DNA of 64,000 nt from Rubrobacter xylanophilus (GCF_007164525.1 NZ_AP019791.1:1847501-1911500), one strand, 5' to 3'. Positions 43,975 through 53,105 are shown, counted from the stretch's first letter. A program made the numbers and translations. Notes: generated by a model from the letters alone, not told the origin.

Positions 43975-46229
43975 CGAATCCGCCCCGGAATGCGCCGCAA
44001 CCGCTTGACGAGCGCGGCCCACCCCTCCCCGCTCCTCCTCCGCGCCCGCAACAGGAGCGAGGCGGGGTTGAGCGCGGCGAGCGCCCGCCGCCAGCCCGGC
44101 AGCCGCCCGTACTCCCGCAGAGCCCGCCGGTACGCCCCGCTCAGCCGCCGCCGGGAGACACCCACGCCGTACAGATGCTCGGAGTAAGCCCGGGCAAACT
44201 CCTCGAAGGGCCGTCCGTCGAGCCCCAGCGCCCCCGAGAGCAGCGCGAGCCGCTCGCCCACGGTGAGCGCCGGGGAATCGGCGAGGGAGCTCCGGCCCGG
44301 CGGCAGCGCGTCGCGCAGGCGCCCGGAGAGATCCCGGTAGAGGTCGGCGGGACGCCCCCGGGCGACGAGCGCCCGCTTCGCGAGCGGCGGGAGAGCGATC
44401 AGCGAGAGCGCGGCCGCAACGGAGAACGGCCAGAGCGGAAGCCCCCCCTCCCCCGCCGGCGCGGCGCCCGGTTGCTCGCCCCGGGTGGGACGCTCGGGGA
44501 TCGGGGCCTCCGGGGTACGGGGACGCTCCGGGAGATCCCCGGGCCGCAGCGCGGGGTTCTCCGGGATCGGGCTCGCGGCCGCCCCCGACACCGGAGCCCG
44601 CGGCGCGTTGGCCTCCATCACCCGCGGTAGCCCGAAGCCCGGCGTGGGGTCGAACGGATACCACCCCACGCCGGGGAAGAAGACCTCGACCCAGGTGTGC
44701 ATGTTGCTCCCGGTGACCACGTACTCGTCCTCCCCCACCCGCTCGCCGGTGGTCGCCCCGTACACCACCCGGCTGGGAATGCCCATCTCGCGCAGGATGA
44801 GCGCCATGGAGGTCGCAAACTGGGTGCAGAACCCCTCCCGCCCCTCGCCCAGGAACTCCTCTATCGCCCGGTCGGCCCGCCGGTAGCTGACGTCGAGGTT
44901 GTAGACGAAGCCGCCGTCGTAGAGCAAATAGCGCTCGACGGCCCGGGCGGTCTCGTAGGGGTTGGAGGGAGCATAGCGGCGCTGTATCCTGCCCGCGGTC
45001 TCCCCCACCACCCCAGGGGTGTCCTCCGGCAGCTGCAGGAACTTCTCCCGGACGTACGGCGGGTAGTCGGTGCCGGCGGTGGCGAGCTGGGCCGCGGTGG
45101 GCTGGGGCACCGCGGAGAGCACCCGGTAGTAGTCCCCCTCCTCGAAGGGCTCCGAGGCCACCCACGAGCCGTCGGGGAGCTGCTCCACGTACCCGTCGGG
45201 CAGCGAGGTCTTCACGATCCTGTACCCCCCGAAGACCAGCTCGGTGCGGGCGTTGAGCACCTGAACGCTCTGGACCACCAGCCGGGTCTGCACCCCGGGG
45301 GCCACCTCGTAGCCGTCGTCCTCGCCGGGACGGACGGTGCTGGACCACCGCACCCCGTCGAAGTGGTCGAGGGTGCCGCCGCGCCAGAAGAGCGGCTCCT
45401 CGGAGCGGATGCGCAGCAGCTCGGCCTCCCGCCCGGTGGTGAGGTAGTCCCCCACGTCGGCCTGCACCCCGAGCCGGGAGGTATCCCCCGCCCCGATCCT
45501 GGTCCAGTCTATGGCCCCGGGGCTTATGGTGTACTCGGCGAGCGGCGCCCGGGGGAGGAGGAGCACGAGGACCGCCACCGCGGCCCCGGCCGCGATCCCC
45601 ACCGGCAGCAATCCCCTCCCCACACCGGCGGAGGACAGCAGAAGCCCCACCGCGCCGACCAGAAAAGCCGCGAAGAAGGGACCGACACCGTCCTCGAAGC
45701 TCACGGTGCTCAGCACCCCTATGGTGAGCCCCAGGACGGCCACCGAGACCACCGGCGCCCCCTCGTAGAGGGTGGCCGAGGCGGCGAAGGCGACGACCAC
45801 CATCGCCATGGGCACGATGGCGAAGAGCACGCCCGGCGAGAGGTCGTAGGGAACGGGCTCGGCGTACATGGTGTTGGCCGCGGCGTAGAGGTCCGTCCGG
45901 ATCTCCCGCAACAGAACCTCCCAGCCATCCGGACCGAGCGGCGGCGGCCCGTAGGCGGCCAGAAGGGAGTAGAGGGCCGCGGCGGGCAGCACGAGCACGA
46001 AGCGCACCCTCCCCGCAGACCCGACGAGCAGGGCGCACGCGGCCGCCCCGAGCATGACCCAGAAGACGCTGTAACCCGAGAGCGCCGCCAGCGAGGAGGG
46101 GTCGAAGCGCGCCCCGTAGTCCCGGGAGACCTCCCCGGTGAACAGCACGCAGAACGCCGCGCCGGTCGCAAGCCCTGCCGCGTACAGCCAGAGGCGCACC
46201 CATAGCGCAGGAGCTCTCACGCCCGTCAT
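43971..46229 (-). CDS. TgpA-type transglutaminase-like membrane protein
   Basis: 752 residues. N-terminal block of about six membrane helices, an extracellular DUF3488/transglutaminase core with Cys in GFCTQFATSMALILREMG, His in NMHTWVEVFF and Asp in GWYPFDPTPG, one more helix (LPLWPFSVAAALSLIAL), and a C-terminal DUF4129-type cytoplasmic tail. The C-H-D triad is complete. Third gene of the MoxR-DUF58-TgpA operon, which is thought to act in protein quality or envelope assembly. ATGA overlap with the DUF58 gene. Confidence 0.9.
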   Translation of the reverse strand: MTGVRAPALWVRLWLYAAGLATGAAFCVLFTGEVSRDYGARFDPSSLAALSGYSVFWVMLGAAACALLVGSAGRVRFVLVLPAAALYSLLAAYGPPPLGPDGWEVLLREIRTDLYAAANTMYAEPVPYDLSPGVLFAIVPMAMVVVAFAASATLYEGAPVVSVAVLGLTIGVLSTVSFEDGVGPFFAAFLVGAVGLLLSSAGVGRGLLPVGIAAGAAVAVLVLLLPRAPLAEYTISPGAIDWTRIGAGDTSRLGVQADVGDYLTTGREAELLRIRSEEPLFWRGGTLDHFDGVRWSSTVRPGEDDGYEVAPGVQTRLVVQSVQVLNARTELVFGGYRIVKTSLPDGYVEQLPDGSWVASEPFEEGDYYRVLSAVPQPTAAQLATAGTDYPPYVREKFLQLPEDTPGVVGETAGRIQRRYAPSNPYETARAVERYLLYDGGFVYNLDVSYRRADRAIEEFLGEGREGFCTQFATSMALILREMGIPSRVVYGATTGERVGEDEYVVTGSNMHTWVEVFFPGVGWYPFDPTPGFGLPRVMEANAPRAPVSGAAASPIPENPALRPGDLPERPRTPEAPIPERPTRGEQPGAAPAGEGGLPLWPFSVAAALSLIALPPLAKRALVARGRPADLYRDLSGRLRDALPPGRSSLADSPALTVGERLALLSGALGLDGRPFEEFARAYSEHLYGVGVSRRRLSGAYRRALREYGRLPGWRRALAALNPASLLLRARRRSGEGWAALVKRLRRIPGRIR

Positions 46230-47452
46230 ACGACCCCCCGAGCCTCGAGCCCGGCCACCCCCTCCGGATGGCGCACCGTAAGAACCCGGGCCCCGGCGGC
46301 CCCGAGCCCGGAGGCGAAGCGCGCGAAGCGGGCCTCCCGCCCGCGGGAGGCCCCGCCCCGGTAGGTGTGCTCCGCGACGAGCACGGCAACCACGTCCAGC
46401 CCGGCGTCCCGCAGCCGGCGGACGGCCGTCCGGAGGCCCTCCTCCTCGTGGCGGCAGACGAGGATCACCCCCTCCCCGAACGAGGAGGGCTCCCCGGCGA
46501 GCAAAAGCTCGCCGAGCTCCGCCCCCCCGTCGGCCCGGACCTCCGCCAGCACCCTCATGGTCTGCCAGTAGCTCCGTTCATCCTGGCCCGGCCCAACCTC
46601 CGAGCCCGCCCGGTCGGTGCACAGCAGGCGGAAGCCGAGCCCCTCCTCCCGCAGCAGGGCGAGGACCGAAGCGGCGGCCGAGACGGCGTCCTCCACCGCC
46701 GCCTCCGGGCTCCTGAAGCCGCCGCGCCGGAGGTCCAGCGCCACCGTGTAGCTCCGGGGGGCCTGCAGGGCGAACTCCTTGACGAAGAGCTCCCCGGTCT
46801 TGGCCAGGCTCTTCCAGTGGATGTGACGCCGGTCGTCCCCGCGCTGGTACTCCCTGAGGCCGGCGAACTCCTCACCGTGCCCGCCGCGGGAGCCCCGGCT
46901 CCCGGTCCGTGCCTCCCCGCCGCGGACGGGGAAGCCCCGGAGCCGATGCACCTCCGGATAGACCACTACCGCGTCCTCCTCCCGGAAGACGCGGGAGAAG
47001 ACCAGCAATCCGAAGGGATCCGCACCGCGGACGGTGGCGGGCCCCAGCCGGTAGACCCCCCGGCGGGGGAAGGCGACGGCGACACGAACCCGCCGCTGCC
47101 CGCCGGGGGCGACCGGCGGCAGAGCGGCGCTCTCCGGCCGGGAGAGCACGTCCTCGACCTCCAGGCGCGGGGTCCACAGCAGGCGCGAGCGGTTCGAGAT
47201 CACGAGCCCGACCCCGGCGGGGCGCCCGGCCGTGATCCTCCGGACCTCCTCCGGCAGGCGGCGCTCGAAGGCGATCCCCCGGAGGACCGCTACCCCGAGC
47301 CCCAGAGCCGCCACGACGAGCAGCAGCAGCAGGTAAGCCAGCTGGTGGAACTGGGTGGTGCCTATCAGGCGGGCCACGACGAGCACCGCCACCCCGGCGA
47401 CCAGGGCCTGCCAGCCCCGGGAGGTGGGCCTGACGGCGAGCCCCCGCAGCAC
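46226..47452 (-). CDS. DUF58-domain protein
   Basis: 408 residues. Two N-terminal membrane helices (LVAGVAVLVVARLI, LAYLLLLLVVAALGLGVAVL), then a beta domain and the conserved YQRGDDRRHIHWKSLAKTGE motif in a von Willebrand-A-like fold. Acts with MoxR and the transglutaminase-like protein. GTG start overlapping the MoxR stop (TAGTG). Confidence 0.9.
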   Translation of the reverse strand: MLRGLAVRPTSRGWQALVAGVAVLVVARLIGTTQFHQLAYLLLLLVVAALGLGVAVLRGIAFERRLPEEVRRITAGRPAGVGLVISNRSRLLWTPRLEVEDVLSRPESAALPPVAPGGQRRVRVAVAFPRRGVYRLGPATVRGADPFGLLVFSRVFREEDAVVVYPEVHRLRGFPVRGGEARTGSRGSRGGHGEEFAGLREYQRGDDRRHIHWKSLAKTGELFVKEFALQAPRSYTVALDLRRGGFRSPEAAVEDAVSAAASVLALLREEGLGFRLLCTDRAGSEVGPGQDERSYWQTMRVLAEVRADGGAELGELLLAGEPSSFGEGVILVCRHEEEGLRTAVRRLRDAGLDVVAVLVAEHTYRGGASRGREARFARFASGLGAAGARVLTVRHPEGVAGLEARGVV

Positions 47453-48411
47453 TAGACCGCCTCGGTCACCGGCACCGAGGAGAGTATCTCCCGGACTATC
47501 TCCCCGGACACCCCGTCGGAACCGAAGCCGTCGCCGGAAGAGCGGGAGGCGGCGGAGGGGATGATCCTGTGCGCCAGCACCGCTGGGGCCAGAGCCTTCA
47601 CGTCGTCCGGGGTGCAGTACGAGCGCCCGGAGACCGCCGCCCGGGCCTTGGCGGCCGCGAGCAGCATCCGGCTGGCCCGCGGCGAAGCCCCGAGGGCGAC
47701 CTCCTCGTGCTCGCGGGTGGCGGCGGTGACGGAGACGACGTAGCGCAGAACGGCCTCGCTCGCGTGCACCTGCTCCACCATCCGCTGCATCCGCACGAAC
47801 TCGTCGAGACCGACCACCGGCGAGAGCCCGGAGGCCGGATCGCGCGAGAGCCGCAGCAGCTCCACCTCGGCCTCCCCGTCGGGGTAGCCGAGCTCCATCT
47901 TGATCATGAAGCGGTCCAGCTCGGCGTGGGGCAGCGGGTAGGTGCCCTCGTGCTCGATGGGGTTCTGGGTGGCGATGACGCAGAAGGGCCGCCCCAGCCC
48001 CCGGGTCTCGCCGTCCACCGTCACCGCCCCCTCCTCCATCGCCTCCAGCAGCGCGCTCTGGGTCTTGGGGGAGGCCCGGTTTATCTCGTCGGCCAGCACC
48101 ACGTTGGCGAAGACGGGACCGGCCCAGAACTCGAAGCGCTCCTCGGCCTGGTTGTAGACGTTGAGGCCGGTGACGTCGGAGGGCAGCAGATCCGGCGTGA
48201 ACTGTATCCTGCGGAACTCGGCCCGGAGCGAGCGGGCCAGGGACTTGGCCAAAAGCGTCTTGCCCACCCCGGGCACGTCCTCGATGAGGACGTGCCCCCC
48301 GGCGAGCATGGCCACCAGCGTGAGCGATATCTCCTCCCGCTTGCCGGAGACGGCCCGTTCGACGTTGCCGACGATCCTTCCCGCCCTCTCGGAGAGGCCG
48401 CTGTAGTCCAA
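47452..48411 (-). CDS. MoxR-family AAA+ ATPase
   Basis: 319 residues. Walker A GVPGVGKTLLAKS, Walker B VVLADEINRASPKTQ, sensor-1 ATQNPIEHEGTYPLP, and the C-terminal lid. MoxR chaperones remodel von Willebrand-A-type partners such as the next gene's product. TTG start with a weak gaggg site; a start at another codon is possible. First gene of the operon. Confidence 0.9.
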   Translation of the reverse strand: MDYSGLSERAGRIVGNVERAVSGKREEISLTLVAMLAGGHVLIEDVPGVGKTLLAKSLARSLRAEFRRIQFTPDLLPSDVTGLNVYNQAEERFEFWAGPVFANVVLADEINRASPKTQSALLEAMEEGAVTVDGETRGLGRPFCVIATQNPIEHEGTYPLPHAELDRFMIKMELGYPDGEAEVELLRLSRDPASGLSPVVGLDEFVRMQRMVEQVHASEAVLRYVVSVTAATREHEEVALGASPRASRMLLAAAKARAAVSGRSYCTPDDVKALAPAVLAHRIIPSAASRSSGDGFGSDGVSGEIVREILSSVPVTEAV

Positions 48412-48493
48412 CTCCCTCAGGTCCCTGAAACTAGTAAAACAGAGCCTTACGGCCGTGACGCAGCAGATTATAGCAAGGGGTCAAACGGCCCCC

Positions 48494-49045
48494 TCAGGCG
48501 GTGGCCTCGCCGGCGAGCGGCTCGCCGTAGAACTGCTCGACGTAGCGGCGCTGCACCTCGTTGAGCCCCCGCGAGTACCACACCATCACCACGTAGCGCG
48601 GCTCCTTGGGGGTGCTCTTCGGATACATCCCGCACTCCATCGGCAATCGATTCCCCTTGCGGGCGTTGCACCGCGTGCAGGCGGTGACCACGTTGTCCCA
48701 GCCGTTGCCGCCGCCGCGCGAGATGGGCTTTACGTGGTCCCGCGTCAGGCACTCCCGCCGGCCCAGCTCGCTCTTGTGCCGCCCGCAGTACTGGCAGCGG
48801 TAGCCGTCCCGCGCGAAGAGGATGGTGTTGGTGACGTGCTTCCGGAGCCGCCGCGGGATCTCCACGTACTTCACGAGCCGGATGACCAGCGGATATGGAT
48901 ACTCGGCCTTCTCGGATCGGAAACGCCGCTCGAGGTTGGCCTCGACGATCTCGGCCTTCTCGGTGACAACCAGAACGATGGCCCGCTTGACCGGAACCAG
49001 CGCCACGGGCTCGTAGCTGGCATTGAGGGTCAAACAACGCCCCAC
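48494..49045 (-). CDS. HNH endonuclease
   Basis: 183 residues. Start GTG at 49045, 7 bases after a TAGAAT -10, in preference to ATG 49078 upstream of that promoter. Conserved head RCLTLNASYEPVALVPVKRA, then an HNH finger with zinc cysteines CQYCGRH, RECLTRDHVKPISRGG, and CTRCNARKGNR. The family is widespread in actinobacteria and resembles McrA-type nucleases; the cellular role is unknown. Soluble. Confidence 0.88.
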   Translation of the reverse strand: MGRCLTLNASYEPVALVPVKRAIVLVVTEKAEIVEANLERRFRSEKAEYPYPLVIRLVKYVEIPRRLRKHVTNTILFARDGYRCQYCGRHKSELGRRECLTRDHVKPISRGGGNGWDNVVTACTRCNARKGNRLPMECGMYPKSTPKEPRYVVMVWYSRGLNEVQRRYVEQFYGEPLAGEATA

Positions 49046-49052
49046 GACGCAG

Positions 49053-49058
49053 ATTCTA
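49053..49058 (-). promoter_or_regulatory. -10 of the HNH gene (leaderless)
   Basis: TAGAAT on the minus strand followed by 7 bases and GTG 49045. Confidence 0.55.
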
Positions 49059-49114
49059 GCATACCGCCATCCCCACAAGCCGTATGGGATGCCTTTTAAC
49101 GCATGTTTTACGCC

Positions 49115-49522
49115 CTAGTTCCGGCTCAGACCGCGGGCGGGCTCCTCCCCCCACGGGACACCGAGCGGCGGCGGAGGGGGGGCGTCGGGGAGCGCCCGCC
49201 GGGCCGCGAGCACGAGGCCCGAGAATTCCTCGAACTCCCGCGGGGAGAACCAGAGCGTGAGTTCCCGGTGACAGAGCGAGACCTGCCCCATGGCGCACCG
49301 AAAGACCAGCCCGCACTCGCAGCGCGCGAGCTCCCCGCACCGCATCACCCGCCCCTCCGCCGCAGAGAGCATCCCGGCGAACCCCAAAAACTCGGCCTGG
49401 CTCATCCTCAGCGCGACGGGGCCCCACAAAAGACGCACGAACCCGTCCCCACCCCGCACCACCCGGGCGCGCGGGCCGCGCTCAGCGAGCACCACCTCTT
49501 CCCGTCCAGGCCACACGATCAT
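49115..49522 (-). CDS. Hypothetical cysteine-containing protein
   Basis: 135 residues, family not recognised. The central part has five cysteines in 28 residues (MRCGELARCECGLVFRCAMG, then SLCHREL), possibly a small metal site. It begins MIVWPGREEVVLAERGPRARV and ends Pro-rich (DAPPPPPLGVPW). ATG at 49522; codon use matches its neighbours. Function unknown. Confidence 0.6.
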   Translation of the reverse strand: MIVWPGREEVVLAERGPRARVVRGGDGFVRLLWGPVALRMSQAEFLGFAGMLSAAEGRVMRCGELARCECGLVFRCAMGQVSLCHRELTLWFSPREFEEFSGLVLAARRALPDAPPPPPLGVPWGEEPARGLSRN

Positions 49523-49613
49523 TAGCTTCCCGGAGACCCCGCTTTACTGGGAACCGTTTGCAACAACGGCCATATCCTAGCCGCCGGCTCCGAAGCCCGC
49601 AAGAGGGGTGGGG

Positions 49614-50120
49614 CTATCTGCGGCCCATCTCGGCATCGAGCATGAGGATGGCGGCGCTGTCCTCACCGGCCATCTTGAGCCGCTCCACGGCCTCGGAGGC
49701 GGCCTTCTCCTCCTCGACCTGCTCCTCGACGAACCAGTTCAGGAGCACCTGCGCCGGGTAATCCCCCTCCCGAACGGCGAGGTCGTAGATGGAGTGGATG
49801 CTGGCGGTGACCCGCTTCTCGTGTTCGAGGGCCTGCTCGAAGGCGTCGAGCGGGGAGCGGAAGGTGGCCGGGGGCGAGTCCAGCGCCGGGAGCTGCACCC
49901 GCTCCCCCCTGTCCAGCAGGAAGTCGAAGAACTTCATCGCGTGCTCCAGCTCCTCCTTGCTCTGCTGGCGCATCCAGTGCGCGAAGCCCGGCAGGTTGGC
50001 GACCTCGAAGGACCCGGCCATGGAGAGGTACAGGTAGGCGGCGTAGAACTCGTGCCCCACCTGCTCCTCGATGGCGTCCCGCACCGCGGCCTTCATCGGG
50101 GTCTGGGCGCTCTCCGTCAT
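49614..50120 (-). CDS. Ferritin
   Basis: 168 residues, four-helix bundle with the ferroxidase ligands: EEQVGHEFYAAYLYLSM (Glu, Tyr), EELEHAMKFFDFL (Glu-Glu-His), and EEQVEEEKAASEAVERL. Bacterial non-haem ferritin, likely 24-mer storing iron. ATG after aaggagc. Its own promoter overlaps the end of the DgcN-like gene. Confidence 0.93.
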   Translation of the reverse strand: MTESAQTPMKAAVRDAIEEQVGHEFYAAYLYLSMAGSFEVANLPGFAHWMRQQSKEELEHAMKFFDFLLDRGERVQLPALDSPPATFRSPLDAFEQALEHEKRVTASIHSIYDLAVREGDYPAQVLLNWFVEEQVEEEKAASEAVERLKMAGEDSAAILMLDAEMGRR

Positions 50121-50158
50121 GCGTGCTCCTTTCCGATCCGGTGGCTTACTTGATGCAT

Positions 50159-50187
50159 AGACTACGTGTCATATGGGTTTCATGCAA
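50159..50187 (-). promoter_or_regulatory. Promoter of the ferritin gene
   Basis: -35 TTGCAT (50182-50187), 17-base spacer, -10 TAGTCT (50159-50164) on the minus strand. No obvious Fur or IdeR box stands out. Confidence 0.6.
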
Positions 50188-51230
50188 CCCGGGGGCGGGT
50201 TTTTGGGGGCCTCGAGCACGGCCTCGAGGATCGGCCCGGCGGAGGTGCGGAAGGGGTCTGCGGCGGGCAGCCCGGTCTCGTCGGAGACGGCGGCTGCGAA
50301 GGCTGCGGCTTCTTCGTCGGTCATGCCGGCGGTGTTGAGGCTCACGGCGACGACGGGTGCGGGCTTGACGAGGGCGGCCACCTCTTCGTAGAGCCGGGCG
50401 GCGCGAGCCGGGGAGGGCCGGGGTACGCCGGCGAAGGCCTCGCCGCCGGGGGCGGCGCAGAGGACCAGGCAATCGGGGCAGGAGCCGTGCAGCAGGGAGA
50501 GGGTCACCCCAGAGTAGGCCGGATGCCCCAACGCCCCCTGTCCCTCGACCAGGATCAGATCGGGCAAGGAGCGGGCGGCCTCCAGGACGAGCCGCTCGGC
50601 GGCCCCGGCGGCGAAGTCGGCGACCACGGCGTCCACGCAGACGCCCCAGCCGGCTATCACCACACCGGTCTGTCCGGTGGCGGCGAACTCGGCCCGCAGG
50701 CCCGCCCGGCGGGCGGCGCGCTCGAGCTCCAGCGTGGCGGTCATCTTGCCGATGGCCGAGTCGGTCCCGACCGTGAGGACGACCTTGGGCTCCACCCTGA
50801 AGGCCTCGCCGGAGAACAGCGGTATCTCCTGCGGGGGTTCCCGGACGTCCCAGACCGGACGATCCGGGAAGCGCGGGGCCAGGCGCTCGTGCAGCCCGCT
50901 GACGATCTCCAGCCCGGCGTCCGAGGCGGTGCGCAGGGAGCGCACCCACTCCTCCGGCAACCGCCCGCCCGCCGGGGCGAGCCCGACGAGGATGGAGGTC
51001 GGGCCGAGCTCTAGCGCCTCCTCCACCGAGCCCACGATCGGGGCGTCGCGCTCCAGGTGCGGCATCACCTCCAGGATTCGGCGGCCGGCGAGGGTGGAGT
51101 CCACGACGCAGACCACCTCGTCGCGGCCGTAGCGGATGAGGCCGTGGGCAGTCTTGGCGTGGCGGTTGGCGAACCACCCGTCGGCGAGGATTGCGTAGCG
51201 TCTGTGGCGGGGCCTGGGGCGCAGGATCAC
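50169..51230 (-). CDS. dgcN: DgcN-family (DUF1611) protein, probable D-glutamate N-acetyltransferase
   Basis: 353 residues. N-terminal domain (RYAILADGWFANRHAKTAHG) and C-terminal P-loop-like domain with TVGTDSAIGKMTATLELE, typical of DUF1611. Members next to DgcA acetylate D-glutamate for catabolism. GTG start with ggaggtgc, overlapping the DgcA-like stop (GTGA). Acetyl-donor binding and specificity are inferred from the family and the pairing. Confidence 0.82.
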   Translation of the reverse strand: MILRPRPRHRRYAILADGWFANRHAKTAHGLIRYGRDEVVCVVDSTLAGRRILEVMPHLERDAPIVGSVEEALELGPTSILVGLAPAGGRLPEEWVRSLRTASDAGLEIVSGLHERLAPRFPDRPVWDVREPPQEIPLFSGEAFRVEPKVVLTVGTDSAIGKMTATLELERAARRAGLRAEFAATGQTGVVIAGWGVCVDAVVADFAAGAAERLVLEAARSLPDLILVEGQGALGHPAYSGVTLSLLHGSCPDCLVLCAAPGGEAFAGVPRPSPARAARLYEEVAALVKPAPVVAVSLNTAGMTDEEAAAFAAAVSDETGLPAADPFRTSAGPILEAVLEAPKNPPPGCMKPI

Positions 51231-52243
51231 CGCACCTCCACCCCCAACCCGGGCTCCTCGGGCAGAGAGATGCGCCCCCGGTGGAAGACGGGTCCCCGGA
51301 AGGGGTCGTCGGCCAGCAGGGCGGCCCCGTCCAGATCCACCAGGTCGAAGAGCCCGGAGACGTGCGCCGCCGCCGCGATCCCGAGCGAGGTCTCCACCAT
51401 GCACCCGAGCATCGCCAGCATCCCGTGGGCCCGGGCCACGTGGAGCATCCGCAGCGCCCCCCGGATACCGCCGCACTTGGCCAGCTTCACGTTCACCCCG
51501 CTCACACACCCGGCCAGCGCCGGCACGTCTGAGGCGACGCGCGCGCTCTCGTCGGCGATCACCGGCACCGGGTCGGCGGCCTCCCTCACCCGACGCAGCG
51601 CCTCCGGCCCGGCGGAGGCCGGGACGGGCTGCTCGATCATCTCCACCCCCATCTCTCGCAGCTCGGCGGCGACCTCCGGCGCCTCGTCCGGATCGAAGGC
51701 CTCGTTGGCGTCAACCCAAAGTCTCGCCTCCGAGACCTCCGCGACCGCCCGGACGGTCCCGAGATCCCCCACCCCGCCCACCTTCACCTTCAGGATGGGG
51801 AACCCCCGCAGGCGCCCGGCCTCCGCGACGGTGGTCTCGAGGTCGGCTATGGGGAGGGTGTAGGCGCTCTCGGGCTCCGGTCGCCCGAGGCCCAGGAGCC
51901 GGTAGACGGGAACCCCGAGCCTCATGGCGGCCAGGTCGTGCAGAGCACCGTCCAGCGCCGCGAGCGCCGAGGAGGGCAGGTGCCCGTTCCGGGCGAGGGT
52001 TCCCTCCACGTCCCAGGGGTCCGGGATCTCCACCTCCCGAAGCGCCGCCGCCACCGAGGCCGCATCCTGCCCGTAGTAGCGGGAGGGGGCCGCCTCCCCC
52101 CTCCCCGCAAAACCGCCCGCCCGCACCTCCAGCACCACCCGCTCGAAGACATCCGAGGAGCTGCGAGCGATGGCGAAGGTGCGCCGCGTGCGCACCGTCA
52201 CCGTTCGCACCTCCGTCAGCAGAAGCTCCTCTCCTCCGGCCAT
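51227..52243 (-). CDS. dgcA: Enolase-superfamily epimerase, DgcA-like (N-acetyl-D-glutamate racemase)
   Basis: 338 residues. KxK motif in PILKVKVGG, metal ligands D (WVDANEAFD), E (MIEQPVPA), D (VIADESARV), Lys in VKLAKCGG, and the dipeptide-epimerase signature GCMVETSLGIAAAAH with DLDG. The fold also fits L-Ala-D/L-Glu epimerase; the partner DgcN-like gene favours racemisation of N-acetyl-D-glutamate. The ATG lies 7 bases after a TACAAT -10; upstream ATG 52327 is before that promoter. Confidence 0.85.
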   Translation of the reverse strand: MAGGEELLLTEVRTVTVRTRRTFAIARSSSDVFERVVLEVRAGGFAGRGEAAPSRYYGQDAASVAAALREVEIPDPWDVEGTLARNGHLPSSALAALDGALHDLAAMRLGVPVYRLLGLGRPEPESAYTLPIADLETTVAEAGRLRGFPILKVKVGGVGDLGTVRAVAEVSEARLWVDANEAFDPDEAPEVAAELREMGVEMIEQPVPASAGPEALRRVREAADPVPVIADESARVASDVPALAGCVSGVNVKLAKCGGIRGALRMLHVARAHGMLAMLGCMVETSLGIAAAAHVSGLFDLVDLDGAALLADDPFRGPVFHRGRISLPEEPGLGVEVR

Positions 52244-52250
52244 CCACCAG

Positions 52251-52256
52251 ATTGTA
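52251..52256 (-). promoter_or_regulatory. -10 of the DgcA-like gene (leaderless)
   Basis: TACAAT on the minus strand, 7 bases before ATG 52243. A TTGGAA 19 bases upstream could be a -35. Confidence 0.55.
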
Positions 52257-52292
52257 GCCGGGGTCCGGGCGCCCTTTCCAAGCCCGGCAGCC

Positions 52293-52341
52293 GTTAAAAG
52301 TACGTTAAATACATGAAGCCTCCACATGCACGGTTTATACT
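52293..52341 (+). promoter_or_regulatory. Probable PHO box and promoter of the two-component operon
   Basis: Two adjacent 11-base direct repeats, GTTAAAAGTAC (52293) and GTTAAATACAT (52304), then a TATACT -10 (52336-52341). The 11-base spacing is that of PhoP/PhoB boxes, and the second repeat sits where a -35 would be, as in activated promoters. Confidence 0.55.
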
Positions 52342-52377
52342 TGCGCTCGACCGGGTGAAGCTTCAGGAGGGCAGGAC

Positions 52378-53103
52378 TTGGCGGCGACCCAGGCGGAGAT
52401 CCTGATAGTCGAGGACGACGAGGTCATCGTGGGGACCCTGGCCTACAACCTCGCGCGCCAGGGGTTCGAGGTCAGCCGGGCCACGACCGGGGCGGAGGGG
52501 CTGCGGATGGCCCGCAAGCTGCGCCCCGACCTCATCCTGCTGGACATCATGCTGCCCGGCGAGTCCGGCATAAGGGTCTGCGAGCGGATACGGGAAGAGG
52601 ACGAGGACGTGGTGATCATCATGATCACCGCCAAGGATGCCGAGGAGGACAAGGTGCGCGGTTTTGAGGCCGGGGCCGACGACTACGTCACCAAGCCCTT
52701 CGGGATGAAGGAGCTGGTGGCCCGGATCCACGCGCACCTCAAGCGCAGCGAGGCGGGGCAGCGGGGGAGGATCCTGGAGGCCGGGGACCTCTCTTTGGAC
52801 ACCAAGAACTTCGTGGCCAGGGTCGGCGGCGAACCGCTCCGGCTGCGCCTGAAGGAGTTCGAGCTCCTCGCCGCTTTGGCCTCCGACCCCGGGGAGCTCA
52901 AGAGCCGCGAGGAGCTGGCCAAGGAGGTCTGGGGGCACGCGGGGGTAGGCTCCTCGCGCACCATAGACGTGCACATCCGACGGATCCGGGCGGCCCTGGA
53001 GAAGAAGAGCGCCTACGACTACATCCACACTGCCCGGGGGCTCGGCTACCGCTTCGAGCCGGTCCCGAGAAAGGAGGGAGTGGCGGCGCGCCCGCCGGAG
53101 TAG
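52378..53103 (+). CDS. OmpR/PhoB-family response regulator
   Basis: 241 residues, TTG start with aggagg. Receiver: acidic VEDDEVIVGTL, phospho-Asp in LILLDIMLPG, Lys in DYVTKPFG. C-terminal winged helix: LRLKEFELLAALASDPGEL and TIDVHIRRIRAALE. The direct repeats ahead suggest it regulates its own gene; phosphate sensing is likely but not proven. The kinase follows 2 bases after the stop. Confidence 0.9.
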   Translation: MAATQAEILIVEDDEVIVGTLAYNLARQGFEVSRATTGAEGLRMARKLRPDLILLDIMLPGESGIRVCERIREEDEDVVIIMITAKDAEEDKVRGFEAGADDYVTKPFGMKELVARIHAHLKRSEAGQRGRILEAGDLSLDTKNFVARVGGEPLRLRLKEFELLAALASDPGELKSREELAKEVWGHAGVGSSRTIDVHIRRIRAALEKKSAYDYIHTARGLGYRFEPVPRKEGVAARPPE

Positions 53104-53105
53104 CG

